Shown here one piece after another: positions 41,571 to 50,740 of a DNA stretch of 64,000 nucleotides. The DNA is taken from the NCBI GenBank assembly GCA_963803165.1, contig CAWDLK010000004.1, forward strand, positions 468,031-532,030. Reading direction: 5' to 3'. Positions within the stretch are counted from its first letter, which is position 1. The number at the start of each line of letters is the position of its first letter. Source of the DNA: Changshengia sp963803165. GTDB lineage: Bacteria; Chloroflexota; Dormibacteria; Aeolococcales; Aeolococcaceae. Under the pieces are notes generated by a model. That model searched no databases. It had not been told where the DNA came from and was given only the letters and a program-made list of their open reading frames with translations. Position numbers and translations under genes: made by a program.

Positions 41571-44450
41571 GTGCCCGATCACAGCGAACCGCCGCGCCCC
41601 GACGTCCCGGCCGAGAACGAGGTCGATCGACGCCTCCGCCGCAACGTCCGGCTGGTCGGCACCCTCCTCGGCGAGACCCTCGTCCACCAGGAGGGCGTCC
41701 CCCTGCTCGATCTCGAGGAGGAGGTCCGGGCCAAGACCAAGCAGCTCCGGGAGCGCCACGACGAGAGCGTCAGCCGGGCCCTGGACCGCCAGCTCGCCGA
41801 GATCGACGTCGGCACCGCCACCCGGCTGATCCGCGCCTTCTCCCTCTACTTCCAGCTGGTCAACGTCGCCGAGCTGGAGCACCGGGTCCAGGTGATCCGG
41901 GGGATCCAGGCCATCCCGGCCGGGGGCTCGGCCTCGCCGGGGACCTTCCACGACCTCTTCACCCGGGCCACCCACGTCGAGGGCGGCCGGGAACGGCTGC
42001 TGGAGGCCCTCGACGGGCTGGATGTCATGCCGGTGGTGACCGCCCACCCGACCGAGGCGGTGCGCCGCTCGGTGCTCGATCACGTCAACGGCGTGGCCAT
42101 GGCCCTCGACGCCCTCGACGGCCCGCCGCCGGGCTCGCCGCGCCATGCCGCCCGAGTCGCCTCGATGCGCCGGCACATGGAGCTGCTCTGGCAGACCGAG
42201 GAGCTGCGCACGGTGCGCCCGACGGTGCTCGACGAGGCGCGCGACATCCGCTTCCACCTCGCCCTGCTCATGGACGCCGTCCCCGCCGTCCACGCCGAGC
42301 TGGACCGCCGCTGGGTCGAGGTCTTCGGCGGGCAGCCGCCTCCCTTCCACCCCTTCCTGCGCCTCGGCTCCTGGGTGGGGGGCGACCAGGACGGCAACCC
42401 GCACGCCCGAGCCGAGACCCTACGCGACGCGCTCCGGGCCCAGAAGCAGATGGTGCTCGCCCGCTATCGCGACAGCGTCCTCGACCTCTCGATCCGCTAC
42501 AGCCAGTCCACCCGCTGGACGGGCGCGGACCCAGAGCTGGCCGCTTCCATCGAGGCGGACGAGGAGCGCATGCCCGAGGCGTCGCACGACCTCGGAGACC
42601 AGAACCGGAGCGAGCCGTACCGGCGCAAGCTGACCCTGATCCACCGGCGGCTGGAGGCCTCGCTGGCCCAGCTCCAGGGCGAGCCCGCCGAGCTCCCCTA
42701 CACCACGGCTCCCGAGCTGCTCGGGGACCTCGACCTGGTCGACGCCGCCCTGCGCCGTCAGCGCGGGGACCTCTTCGCCGACGGCGCCCTGCTCGACCTG
42801 CGCCGGCAGGTCGCGGCCTTCGACTTCCACGGCTACTCGATCGACGTCCGCTTCCACAGCTCGCGGCTGCGCGACGTGGCTTCGGCGATCCTCCGCCAGT
42901 GCGGCCAGACGGAGGGAGGCCTCGAAGCGCTCGACGAGCAGGCGGCAGTCGCGCTGCTGGCCGAGGCCATGCGCCAGCGCGGGCCGCACATCGGCACCCT
43001 GACGCTCGACCCCGACGACCGCGACCTCCTCGAGACGCTGGTGGAGATGGGCCGCGCCCAGCGCGCGATCTCGCCGCGCTCCACCGACGCGGTGGTGATC
43101 TCCATGACCCATTCACCCGTCGAGGTGATGGCGGGGCTGTGGCTGGCGTCGCTGGTCGGTCTCGTCTCCTGGTCGTTCGGCGGGGTACACACCAGCCGTT
43201 TCGACCTGGTGCCCCTGATGGAGACCATCGCCGGCCTGCGCGCCGCGCCGCGGGTGCTCCGCCGCCTGCTCGACCAGCCCGAGTACGCCCAGCAGGTGCG
43301 CGCCCGCGGCAACCTGCAGGAGGTGATGCTCGGCTACAGCGACAGCAGCAAGGACGGCGGCTACCTGGCGGCGCAGTGGTCCCTCTACATGGCCCACCGC
43401 CAGCTCGCGGCGGTCTGCGACGAGGCGGGCGTCCGGCTCCGCCTCTTCCACGGCCGGGGCGGGACGGTGTCGAGAGGCGGCGGCCCCACCCACGAGGCGC
43501 TCCTCTCCCAGCCGCCGGGAGCGGTCCGCGGCCGGGTGCGGCTCACCGAGCAGGGCGAGATCCTCCACTACCGCTACTCGCGGTCCGAGGTCGCCCAGAA
43601 CCACCTCGAGCTGGTGGCGGCGGCGGTGTGGGAGGCCAGCTCGCTGCAGGGCCCGCTCCCCTCCGACCGGGAGGCGGTGTGGGAGGCGGCGATGGCCCGC
43701 ATCGCGGCCGACAGCTACCGGCGCTACCGGGGCTTCGTGTACACGGATGAATTCGAGCGCTTCTTCGCCGAGGTGACCCCGATCGGCGAGCTGGGTCAGC
43801 TCAACATCGGCTCCCGTCCGGTGAGCCGGGGCGAGTCGAGGCGCATCGCCGACCTGCGCGCCATCCCCTGGGTGTTCGCCTGGAACCAGACCCGGATGAT
43901 GCTGCCCACCTGGTACGGGGTGGGCGGCTCGCTGGTGGCCTTCGCCGAGGGCACCGACGTCGACGGCGAGGACGACCACGACGCACCACCCCCCAGCGCG
44001 GTCGACGCTCCGCTGCCCCCGCCGGGGGCGGCGCGCTGGGAGCTGCTCCACGAGATGTACGGGCGCTGGCCCTTCTTCCGCGCCCTGGTGGGCAACCTGG
44101 AGATGACCCTCGCCAAGACCGACCTGGGGGTGGCGAGCCGCTACTTCGAGCTCGTCTGCGATGCGGGCCTGCGCGAGCGGATGTGGGCGGAGGTGAGCGC
44201 CGAGCACGGGCGGACGCTCCAGGCGATGGTCCAGGTGACCTGCAAGGAGAGCCTGCTCGCGGACCAGCCGCTCCTCCAGGAGACGCTCCGGCTGCGCGAT
44301 CCCTACATCGACCCCCTCTCGGTCCTCCAGGCCCAGATGCTGGCCCGCTACCGGGCCCTGGACGCGGCCGACCCGCAGCGCCCCGCCCTCCTGGAGGCGA
44401 TCCTGCGCAGCGTCAACGGCATCGCCGCGGGCCTCCAGAACACCGGCTGA
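41571..44450 (+). CDS. ppc: phosphoenolpyruvate carboxylase
   Basis: Cytoplasmic enzyme that carboxylates phosphoenolpyruvate to oxaloacetate, refilling the TCA cycle. The GTG at 41571 gives 959 residues, the usual size. The start of conserved sequence is NEVDRRLRRNVRLVGTLLGE. Catalytic His159 lies in VVTAHPTEAVRRSVLDH, followed by GSWVGGDQDGNPHARAETLR. The active-site Lys594 is in GYSDSSKDGGYLAAQW, and the mobile-loop His627 and Arg are in FHGRGGTVSRGGGP. The C-terminus ends QNTG, as in all active PPCs. No Shine-Dalgarno is obvious before the GTG; in-frame sequence upstream to 41364 lacks protein character. Confidence 0.95.
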   Translation: MPDHSEPPRPDVPAENEVDRRLRRNVRLVGTLLGETLVHQEGVPLLDLEEEVRAKTKQLRERHDESVSRALDRQLAEIDVGTATRLIRAFSLYFQLVNVAELEHRVQVIRGIQAIPAGGSASPGTFHDLFTRATHVEGGRERLLEALDGLDVMPVVTAHPTEAVRRSVLDHVNGVAMALDALDGPPPGSPRHAARVASMRRHMELLWQTEELRTVRPTVLDEARDIRFHLALLMDAVPAVHAELDRRWVEVFGGQPPPFHPFLRLGSWVGGDQDGNPHARAETLRDALRAQKQMVLARYRDSVLDLSIRYSQSTRWTGADPELAASIEADEERMPEASHDLGDQNRSEPYRRKLTLIHRRLEASLAQLQGEPAELPYTTAPELLGDLDLVDAALRRQRGDLFADGALLDLRRQVAAFDFHGYSIDVRFHSSRLRDVASAILRQCGQTEGGLEALDEQAAVALLAEAMRQRGPHIGTLTLDPDDRDLLETLVEMGRAQRAISPRSTDAVVISMTHSPVEVMAGLWLASLVGLVSWSFGGVHTSRFDLVPLMETIAGLRAAPRVLRRLLDQPEYAQQVRARGNLQEVMLGYSDSSKDGGYLAAQWSLYMAHRQLAAVCDEAGVRLRLFHGRGGTVSRGGGPTHEALLSQPPGAVRGRVRLTEQGEILHYRYSRSEVAQNHLELVAAAVWEASSLQGPLPSDREAVWEAAMARIAADSYRRYRGFVYTDEFERFFAEVTPIGELGQLNIGSRPVSRGESRRIADLRAIPWVFAWNQTRMMLPTWYGVGGSLVAFAEGTDVDGEDDHDAPPPSAVDAPLPPPGAARWELLHEMYGRWPFFRALVGNLEMTLAKTDLGVASRYFELVCDAGLRERMWAEVSAEHGRTLQAMVQVTCKESLLADQPLLQETLRLRDPYIDPLSVLQAQMLARYRALDAADPQRPALLEAILRSVNGIAAGLQNTG

Positions 44451-44467
44451 CCGGCTACGCTCTCCGG

Positions 44468-45187
44468 ATGATCCGGTCGCGGGAGGAGCCCATCCGGGGC
44501 CACGACGGCCACGCGTTCGGCGGCTGGCTCGCCCTGCCCGAGAGCGGCTCAGGACCGGGGCTCGTGGTGGCGCAGGAGATATTCGGCCTCACCGGGTACG
44601 TCCGGGGCGTGTGCGACCGGCTGGCCGGCCTCGGCTACGTGGCGCTGGCACCCGAGCTGTACTCGCGGCTCGAGCCCGACCTGGTGCTCGACGAGCACCT
44701 CCCCGAGAGCCTGCCGCGCGCCTTCCAGGCGATGCAGCGCCTCGACGTCCCCCAGGCGGCCGACGACGCGGTGGCGGCGCTGGAGCACCTCCGCGCGCTC
44801 CCCGAGGTGGGGGGGCGCCCGGTGGGGGTGATCGGATTCTGCCTCGGCGGCGGCATCGCCTACATGGTCGCGGCCGCCTCCGACCCGGCGGTCGCGGTCT
44901 GCTACTACGGGTCGGCGATCCCCGGGGCCCTCGACCGCGCTCAGGACGTGAGGTGCCCCATCCTCTTCCACTTCGGGGAGGAGGACACCTACATCAGCCA
45001 CGAGCAGCGCCAGGCGGTGGCCCACGCCTTTGCCGGCCGGCGCGGCGTCGAGCTGCACCTCCACCCCGCGGCCGGCCACGCCTTCGACAACCACGACTCG
45101 GCGATGTTCTCCCGCCCCCAGGCCGCCGCCCAGGCCTGGGAGCAGACCAAGGCCTTCCTGGCCTACCACCTGCCGGCGGGGAGGTAG
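44468..45187 (+). CDS. dienelactone hydrolase family protein
   Basis: Alpha/beta hydrolase of the dienelactone hydrolase family, 239 residues. The nucleophile is Cys125 in GFCLGGGIAYM. The Glu of the resting-state contact is in VVAQEIFGL, the acid Asp in GEEDTYI (about 173) and the His in AGHAFDN (about 204). These match the Cys-Asp-His triad of the family. The ATG at 44468 lies 17 bp after ppc and begins MIRSREEPIRGHDGHAFGG. In known pathways the enzyme opens dienelactones in chloroaromatic breakdown, but many homologues have other ester substrates; context gives no help. Confidence 0.87.
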   Translation: MIRSREEPIRGHDGHAFGGWLALPESGSGPGLVVAQEIFGLTGYVRGVCDRLAGLGYVALAPELYSRLEPDLVLDEHLPESLPRAFQAMQRLDVPQAADDAVAALEHLRALPEVGGRPVGVIGFCLGGGIAYMVAAASDPAVAVCYYGSAIPGALDRAQDVRCPILFHFGEEDTYISHEQRQAVAHAFAGRRGVELHLHPAAGHAFDNHDSAMFSRPQAAAQAWEQTKAFLAYHLPAGR

Positions 45188-45441
45188 CCGGGGGGCCTGC
45201 CGGGCAGCCGAGAGGTTCCTCGCGGGCCCGTCGCGGCGTTGTCCGTCCGCGGTCCGCCCCCTGCCCCGACGATCGTCCTCAGGTCAGGAGGCGGGCGGAG
45301 GGCAGTCGGATGGCCCCAGTTCGAAGCCGCGGCGCATCAACTGGAATAGACGGCGCGGACACGCGCATAGTCACTAGCGGGGAGACGCGCCCGGTGGCTA
45401 CACTGCCGACCGCATCGTCCGCGTCGTGGGAAGGCAGGACC

Positions 45442-46347
45442 GTGATCACCTCTCTCCCCTGCTCGCCTGGCTCCGGGATTCGACCCCGATCGGCTCGTTC
45501 GCCTCGGTGGTTGGCGACCCTGACCGTGCTGGCCTGCCTGGCCGCAGGCTGTGGTGGCACCCAGGCCGCAGTGAAGCAGTCACCGTCCCACGCGTCGAGC
45601 GCCTCCAGCACGCCGGCCTCCCTGGGAGCGAGCGCCAACCCGCCGGGAGGATCGGGCACCACCTCCTACTGCGGTGCCCAGGACTCGACCATCCCCGGGG
45701 CGGCGGCCTACCTCGCGGGGCAGGGACCGCGGCCGGACAGCCTCACCACGGTCCAGTCGGCATGGCTCCAGATGGGGGCGAGCATGGTGCCGGCCTGCTC
45801 CGAGATCGTCCCCGATCCACCACCCGTGCAGACCGAGAACCTCACCAACGGAGAGTTGAGCGACGCCGCATTCCAGACGTGGGTGACCGAGGATGAGATG
45901 TTCTGGACGCTCATGGAGTGGGCACAGCAACACGGACAGGCTGGCTTCATGCAGTACCTCCTCGACGGCGGGACGAACAAGGCAGTGCCATTTGTTCGTG
46001 CTGGCGGAAGTATCGTCGATACGCGGGCCTGCGAGTACCTAGGGAAGGTGTACGCGGTTCCGGTTACCGGCCAGCAGATGTCCGATCTCACCGGAACCCG
46101 CTCAGATTCCGCCGGAATTGCGTACGTGGGGGCCTCGATAGGTCCCTGTTCGAGCACGTGGACAGCAGCAGGCGGCGCGACGACTACATATCCGATCGCG
46201 TCCGGCGAGGAGCCTTGGGAGGTGGACGTGACTACCGTTGAGAGCAACTCCGCCCTTGGACTGCAGTTGATCTACGAGGCAAGTTGGGTCCAAGGCGGCG
46301 ACACGACCGCCGATGCTCTGATCCAGCGGGTGACTGAAGACGGATGA
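45442..46347 (+). CDS. putative secreted lipoprotein, function unknown
   Basis: A 301-residue protein. The N-terminus has a basic region then LATLTVLACLAAGC, a lipobox with Cys around residue 38, followed by a Ser/Pro-rich linker of about 40 residues. The remaining 220 residues are polar with a few cysteines (for example TRACEYLGKVY and IGPCSSTW), suggesting disulfides outside the cell. I recognise no domain. The GTG at 45442 has a GGAAGG site and places the signal peptide correctly; an in-frame ATG at 45310 would add 44 unlikely residues. It overlaps the next secreted protein by 4 bp (ATGA), so it belongs with the PKD and TadE-like genes. Confidence 0.65.
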   Translation: MITSLPCSPGSGIRPRSARSPRWLATLTVLACLAAGCGGTQAAVKQSPSHASSASSTPASLGASANPPGGSGTTSYCGAQDSTIPGAAAYLAGQGPRPDSLTTVQSAWLQMGASMVPACSEIVPDPPPVQTENLTNGELSDAAFQTWVTEDEMFWTLMEWAQQHGQAGFMQYLLDGGTNKAVPFVRAGGSIVDTRACEYLGKVYAVPVTGQQMSDLTGTRSDSAGIAYVGASIGPCSSTWTAAGGATTTYPIASGEEPWEVDVTTVESNSALGLQLIYEASWVQGGDTTADALIQRVTEDG

Positions 46348-47690
46348 ACTACCGGTTCCTCACTACCTCTGCTGTCTGCATCGCCCTGTGGCTGGTGGCC
46401 TTGCCAAGTCCGGCCTCAGCCCTCCAGCGGTGGGGGCGACTCAGGTCCAACACCAAAACTGCGCGCCTGCCGCCGGCCTCAGCCTGGCGATCGGTGAGCC
46501 GCCGCAGCCGGGCAGCGTCGATGCCAACGGCGACCTGATCCTGTACTGCCGGACCCCGGCGACGAACTCCCGGGACGGGGCCTACACGCAGGGCGCCAAC
46601 ACCGACGGCACCGTCAACTACGTCGGCGCCTGCAGCGTGGACATCCCCTACGAGCAGGCCCAGGTCCTGAGCGAGACATTCCGGGAGTCGTCCAGCCTGT
46701 CGCAGGTGGGGCTGGTGGACGTCTCTCCGATAGCGTTCTGGACGGGCACGATCGGTGCCACCATCGTCGCCCGGCCCGATTACTTCCTTTACGGGAGTGT
46801 GATCGGCGACGCGAGCAACTCCGAGGACGTGCTGGGCGCGGACTGGGCTTCGGCCTCCGCATACGGCCCCGCCCCGCCAGGCGCCCGGCTGGGTTCGGGG
46901 CTGGCTGACGGCGGCATGATAACGGCCGGCCTCGCGAACGAGATCGTCAGCGTTCAGATCTCGACCGACCTCCCGGGAAGCTGGTATACGACCGCCAGCG
47001 GCGCCCACCTCTGCCAGGGCCCGGAGCTCATCGCCACCTTCACGCTCCAGCAGGACAGCTCCAACCCGCCCTCGGAGACGTCCGAGGTCGTGCCCACTTG
47101 GGCCCCGCCCACCGAGCAGGAGGCGCTCGAACTCGCTCGGCGCCGCGGCCGGCCAGGTCCAGACGTCGGCCCCGGACGACTATGTCGTGTTTGCCCCCAC
47201 GTGCTTCTGGGTCAGCCCGCAGCCGGTGAGTCCACCGTTCGACGCCAAGGTGGAGAACGTCCTCGGCCCGCCCGACTCCAACGGAGAATCGATCGTCTAC
47301 TCCTACTACCTCGACGTCGCCCCCTCCTCGACGGTCCACTGGAGCTTCGGAGACGGGACCGGCGAGGACATGCCGGCCTCCGGCTCAGGCCCGGGGAGCT
47401 GTGTCAGTCACTACTACAAGCAGGTCAGCGGGGAGGGGAACGTGCCGGCGGTCGGGGCGACGGTGTCGGCCAGCCAGGACGTGGTGGTCACTGCCTTCGT
47501 CGGCTGGGTCGACGCGGAGGGGAGCGCCCACTACCGCTGCGTGACCACGGACGGCGGTCTGGCCGACACCGATCAGGGTACCGAGGCCGCCGCGGTGACG
47601 AGCTGCTCGACGACCTACGCCGACGCCCTCATGGACACGCCGCTGCCCCCCAAGCCGGTCTACCAGGTCCGAGCGATACCGGTGGCCTGA
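46344..47690 (+). CDS. secreted PKD-domain protein with two apparent frame breaks
   Basis: The ATG at 46344 gives a clear signal peptide, MNYRFLTTSAVCIALWLVAL ending PASA. Then the frame breaks: adding one G to the run at 46432-46436 joins it to ATQVQHQNCAPAAGLSLAIG, open to about 47140. There, dropping one base near 47137 joins EQEAL to NSLGAAAGQVQTSAPDDYVV and on to the stop at 47690. The two shifts cancel, so the start and stop share a phase and the repaired protein has about 448 residues. The last part carries a PKD-like motif, STVHWSFGDGTGED. Both pieces lack internal stops and keep codon bias, so errors are likelier than decay. It lies between a lipoprotein and TadE-like genes. Confidence 0.65.
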
Positions 47691-47692
47691 CG

Positions 47693-48259
47693 ATGACGGA
47701 GGGGGTGGCGCGGACGGCGGGTCGGGGGCGTGGCCAGTCCACCGTGGAGTTCTCGCTCGTCTTTCTGCTCTTCCTGACCATGCTGCTGGCGGTCATGGAC
47801 TCCTGGATCTGGACCATCGAGATCGATGCCGCGGACGCCGCGGTCGAGCAGGGTGTCGGCGTGGCGCTGTCGGCACTGGGATCCGCCACGAGCCCAACGC
47901 CCGCGCTGGGCGACGTCTACGCGGACATCCTCCCGATTCTGCAACCCCCGCTGCTCGGCACCAGTGTTGACGACTGGTACGGCCCCCGCCTGGCGGATCT
48001 GCGCGCCGAGATGGGGCCCACCCAGTGCCCCACCGCCGACCAGGTTGCGGATTACTTCAATGGCCTCCGTTCGGGCTATGACGGAGTCGGTCACGTGGTC
48101 GTCTGCGCGATCGATGACGGCGCCGGCCATGTCACCGTGACGGTCGCGGGGTACGCGGTCTCCTTCGTCCCCCCCGGACTGGGGCCGCTCAACTGGCGGG
48201 GATGGGGACTTCCCGTCAGTGAGTCGGCGTCGGTCGACATCGGCACCTACGCGCCATGA
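47693..48259 (+). CDS. TadE-like pseudopilin-type protein
   Basis: A 188-residue protein with a TadE-like N-terminus: a short basic leader and then GQSTVEFSLVFLLFLTMLLA, in which a Glu at position five of the hydrophobic helix is the hallmark of TadE/Flp-type prepilin-like proteins. The C-terminal 150 residues are exported and carry two cysteines. TadE/TadF proteins are minor pseudopilins processed by the TadV prepilin peptidase in tight-adherence pilus systems. It starts 2 bp after the PKD gene and overlaps the next TadE-like gene by 4 bp. No Tad ATPase or secretin is nearby. Confidence 0.75.
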   Translation: MTEGVARTAGRGRGQSTVEFSLVFLLFLTMLLAVMDSWIWTIEIDAADAAVEQGVGVALSALGSATSPTPALGDVYADILPILQPPLLGTSVDDWYGPRLADLRAEMGPTQCPTADQVADYFNGLRSGYDGVGHVVVCAIDDGAGHVTVTVAGYAVSFVPPGLGPLNWRGWGLPVSESASVDIGTYAP

Positions 48260-48771
48260 GGGCCCGGCGCGGTCGGCGCAGACGGCAGCGGGCTCAGGCC
48301 GCCCTGGAGATGGCGCTGGTCCTCTGGATCATGCTCGCCATCGTCTTCTGCTTCGTGGGCATGATGCTGGAGCTGCGCGCGGAGAACGAGTTCCAGACCG
48401 CGGTCGACCTCGCCGCGCAGAGCGCCCTGGTGCCTCCACTGGGCGACTCCGCAGACAGCCAGAGCGAGGCCCTCTACGCCTTCACACACACGCTCAACCC
48501 TTCAGGGGGCGAGCACCCGTACCTCACCGTCACCGCGCCGATCTCCTGCACGGGTCCGTACCTCAGCGGGGAGATCGTGGACAACAGCGAGGGCTTCCCC
48601 GAACCGGTGACCTGCACCGCCCAGGCCACCGTCGACTTCTCTCAAACTCCCGTGAGCCTGCTCTGGTTCTGGGACGTCCGGCTGAGTGCGACCGCGGAGG
48701 CGTATCCCCCCAGGTACCGGCGCTGCGAGAACCCACTGCCGGCCAACTCCGCGAACCCGAACCAATGCTGA
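48256..48771 (+). CDS. second TadE-like pseudopilin-type protein
   Basis: A 171-residue relative of the preceding protein, with a strongly basic leader (MRARRGRRRRQRAQ), then AALEMALVLWIMLAIVFCFV, again with the conserved Glu just inside the helix, then RAENEFQTAVDLAAQSALVP. The exported C-terminal part has four cysteines and may be disulfide-bonded. It overlaps both neighbours by a few bases (ATGA at its start; its TGA overlaps the next ATG), so the proteins are made together. Confidence 0.72.
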   Translation: MRARRGRRRRQRAQAALEMALVLWIMLAIVFCFVGMMLELRAENEFQTAVDLAAQSALVPPLGDSADSQSEALYAFTHTLNPSGGEHPYLTVTAPISCTGPYLSGEIVDNSEGFPEPVTCTAQATVDFSQTPVSLLWFWDVRLSATAEAYPPRYRRCENPLPANSANPNQC

Positions 48772-49205
48772 AGCGACGCGCGAGGGGCGGAGCGGGAGGC
48801 CAGATCCTCATCATGTTCGCCTTCTCGATGGTCTTCCTGATCGTCGGGATGATCACCATCGCGGTCGACCTCTCCGAGCTGTACGAAGCCCACGTGCGCC
48901 TCCAGGACGCGGCTGAGCAGGCCGCCCTCGCGGGCGCGAGCCAGGTGGACTACGTCGCGGCGGAGAGCGGCAGTGCGACACTCCTCCCCTCCTTCGCCAG
49001 CGCATGCGGCAGTGCCGGGGACGACTTCAGCAGGGTCGTGGGGTCGACCACATGCGTCAGCCCGCCGGGGACCGGGGAGGTGGAGGCCATCGTCTCGGTC
49101 CCGATTGCGGTGTCGATACCGATCCCCGGGATGGGTGCCACCTTCACCGTCTCCGCCAGCTTCACGGCCGCACCGGTGCTGGGCGCCCAGACGCCGGCGG
49201 GGTAG
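48765..49205 (+). CDS. TadG-like (Tad domain) pilus assembly-type protein, short
   Basis: A 146-residue protein with a TadG-like N-terminus: a basic leader, GGQILIMFAFSMVFLIVGMI, then DLSELYEAHVRLQDAAEQAALAGA, the Asp-Leu-rich and Ala-rich stretch characteristic of Tad-domain proteins. Full TadG proteins carry a long extracytoplasmic (often vWA) region; this one stops after about 100 residues (GMGATFTVSASFTAAPV). The ATG at 48765 overlaps the upstream stop. The IS3-type element begins 78 bp after its stop, so truncation by the insertion is possible but not shown. Confidence 0.72.
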   Translation: MLKRRARGGAGGQILIMFAFSMVFLIVGMITIAVDLSELYEAHVRLQDAAEQAALAGASQVDYVAAESGSATLLPSFASACGSAGDDFSRVVGSTTCVSPPGTGEVEAIVSVPIAVSIPIPGMGATFTVSASFTAAPVLGAQTPAG

Positions 49206-49353
49206 CTCGGCCCGGCCGAGCGCGCCGGCGGAGCTCAGGACACTCGAGGTGGCCAGGCCCTCAGGCCCAAGCTCGGAGGTGGTGACCTGACCCCCCGGAA
49301 CTGGTCCACGTGGTATGTGGGTTCCACCACGGCCAACCCGGCCAGGAGGAACC

Positions 49354-49632
49354 ATGAAGGGCAGGAAGCACACGCCGGAGCAGATCGTCCGGAAGCTGCG
49401 TGAGGGGGAGCGGCTGATCGCCGAGGGGAAGAGCTTGGCGGAGGCAGCCAAGGCGCTCGAGATCAGCGACTACACCTACCTGCGCTGGCGCCAGCAGTAC
49501 GGGGGCCTGAAGGCGAATGACGCCAAGGAGCTGCGCCGGCTGAAGGACGAGAACGTCCGGCTCAAGCGGGTGGTCGCCGACCTGACCCTGGACAACGCCA
49601 TCCTGCGGGAGGCAGCCCAGGGAAACTCATAA
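49354..49632 (+). CDS. IS3-type transposase OrfA (copy A)
   Basis: A 92-residue DNA-binding protein, starting MKGRKHTPEQIVRKLREGER with an AGGAGGA site. It has a helix-turn-helix (SLAEAAKALEISDYTYLRWR) and a C-terminal leucine-zipper-like helix (DAKELRRLKDENVRLKRVV), the standard IS3 OrfA plan. Its 3' end carries a GGGAAAC slippery site that would produce an OrfAB fusion, but orfB is cut short in this copy. Confidence 0.88.
   Translation: MKGRKHTPEQIVRKLREGERLIAEGKSLAEAAKALEISDYTYLRWRQQYGGLKANDAKELRRLKDENVRLKRVVADLTLDNAILREAAQGNS
49620..49626 (+). promoter_or_regulatory. -1 frameshift heptamer GGGAAAC in IS3 copy A
   Basis: The zero-frame reading G GGA AAC (X XXY YYZ) stands two codons before the OrfA stop, and OrfB is in the -1 frame. 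This is the classical programmed -1 frameshift layout of IS3 elements. The same site is kept in copy B. Confidence 0.6.
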
Positions 49633-49835
49633 GCCCGGCCCGCCGTCGGGACACCGTCCGCCGCGTGCGTGAGCGGCTCGGGGTCTCGGAGCGCAGGGCG
49701 TGCCGGGCACTGGGACAGCATCGGACCACCCAGCGCCGGTCACCGCGGCCGGTGCTGGCCCCGGAGGAACAGCTCCGCCGGCGGATGCGTCAGCTGGGGC
49801 TGACCGGACCCCGTTCGCTGGTCCACCCTCTATGA
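49632..49835 (+). pseudogene. truncated IS3-type OrfB (copy A)
   Basis: In the -1 frame after OrfA the sequence reads SPARRRDTVRRVRERLGVSE and continues through the N-terminal HTH region up to RRRMRQLG. There, at 49800, it runs into the end of copy B and meets a stop about 11 codons later. The DDE domain is absent, so it is inactive. Confidence 0.75.
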
Positions 49836-50708
49836 GGGATCCGAGATGGTGAGACAGCCACCGGGAGTGGCCGCCGTGGCTGATGGTAGCTGGTTGGAGA
49901 TCGGCTTTCGCGAGTTCCACGCTGCGGCGAAGGCGGCGGGAGACAGGTAGCCGAGCGAGCTGTGGGGCCGATATCGGTTGTAGCCGTCGCCCCAGTCGTC
50001 GAAGAGGATCCTGGCCTCCATCACCGAGTCGAAGACCTCGCGGGCGAACAGCTCGTCGCGCAGCTTGCCGTTGAAGCTCTCCACGTAGGGGTTCTGCCAG
50101 GGGCTCCCCGGCTCGATGTAGGCGGTCCCCGTGCCCAGGAAACGGCACCAGTCCCGGATCGCCGCGGCCACCAGCTCAGGGCCGTTGTCGCAGCGGATGA
50201 ACTCCGGGGCGCCTCGCTGCGCGTAGGCCTCGTCGAGGGCGTCGACGACACCGTCGGCGGTGATCGAGCGGCCGATCCGCCGGGCCAGGTTCTCGCGGGT
50301 GAACTCGTCGCACATCGACAGGGCCTTCAGGGGCCGTCCGTCCGAGGTCGCGTCGAAGATGAAGTCCAGAGCCCAGACGTGGTTGGGCCGCTCCGCCCGG
50401 AGCCGATCGGCCGGCACCGTGCTCGTCCCCAGCCGCCGCCGCTTGGGCGCCTGTGCCGGAACTCGCAGTCCCTCCTCCCGCCAGATGCGCTGCACCCGCT
50501 TGCGGTTCACCCTCCAGCCCTCCTCGCGCAGCAGTGCCCAGATCCGCCGATACCCGTACCGGGGCTGCGCACGCCCCAGCTGACGCATCCGCCGGCGGAG
50601 CTGTTCCTCCGGCGCCAGGACCGGCCGCGCGGGCCGGCGTTGGGTCGTCCGGTGCTGTCCCAGCGCCCGACACGCCCTGCGCTCCGAGACCCCGAGCCGC
50701 TCGCACAC
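49830..50708 (-). CDS. IS3-type transposase OrfB, DDE integrase (copy B)
   Basis: Catalytic part of the transposase, 292 residues from this start, though in vivo it is expected as an OrfAB fusion by -1 frameshifting. The DDE residues lie in WALDFIFDATSDGR (Asp), FIRCDNGPELV (Asp) and NPYVESFNGKLRDEL (Glu). The N-terminal HTH is LGVSERRACRALGQHRTTQR, and the integrase core ends with YRPHSSLGYLSPAAFA. All catalytic residues are present, so the copy could be active. Confidence 0.9.
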   Translation of the reverse strand: MCERLGVSERRACRALGQHRTTQRRPARPVLAPEEQLRRRMRQLGRAQPRYGYRRIWALLREEGWRVNRKRVQRIWREEGLRVPAQAPKRRRLGTSTVPADRLRAERPNHVWALDFIFDATSDGRPLKALSMCDEFTRENLARRIGRSITADGVVDALDEAYAQRGAPEFIRCDNGPELVAAAIRDWCRFLGTGTAYIEPGSPWQNPYVESFNGKLRDELFAREVFDSVMEARILFDDWGDGYNRYRPHSSLGYLSPAAFAAAWNSRKPISNQLPSATAATPGGCLTISDPS

Positions 50709-50740
50709 GCGGCGGACGGCGTCCCGGCGGCGGGCCGGGC

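Larger units (their letters stand above)
49283..49800 (+). mobile_element. IS3-type element, copy A (left 518 bp only)
   Basis: Left end begins TGACCTGACCCCCCGGAACT at 49283 and matches the left end of copy B. It holds orfA and the first about 170 bp of orfB, then stops exactly where the right end of copy B (49801) starts. OrfA of A and B differ at 11 of 92 residues, so these are diverged isoforms, not a fresh duplication. The missing 3' half does not reappear on the other side of copy B. Confidence 0.8.

Noticed and set aside
40331..43750. Very long open frame across the AlkZ-like and ppc genes in another frame
   Set aside because: It overlaps two well-supported genes, has repetitive Arg/Pro/Gly composition and no family motif. 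Such shadows are expected at this GC content.
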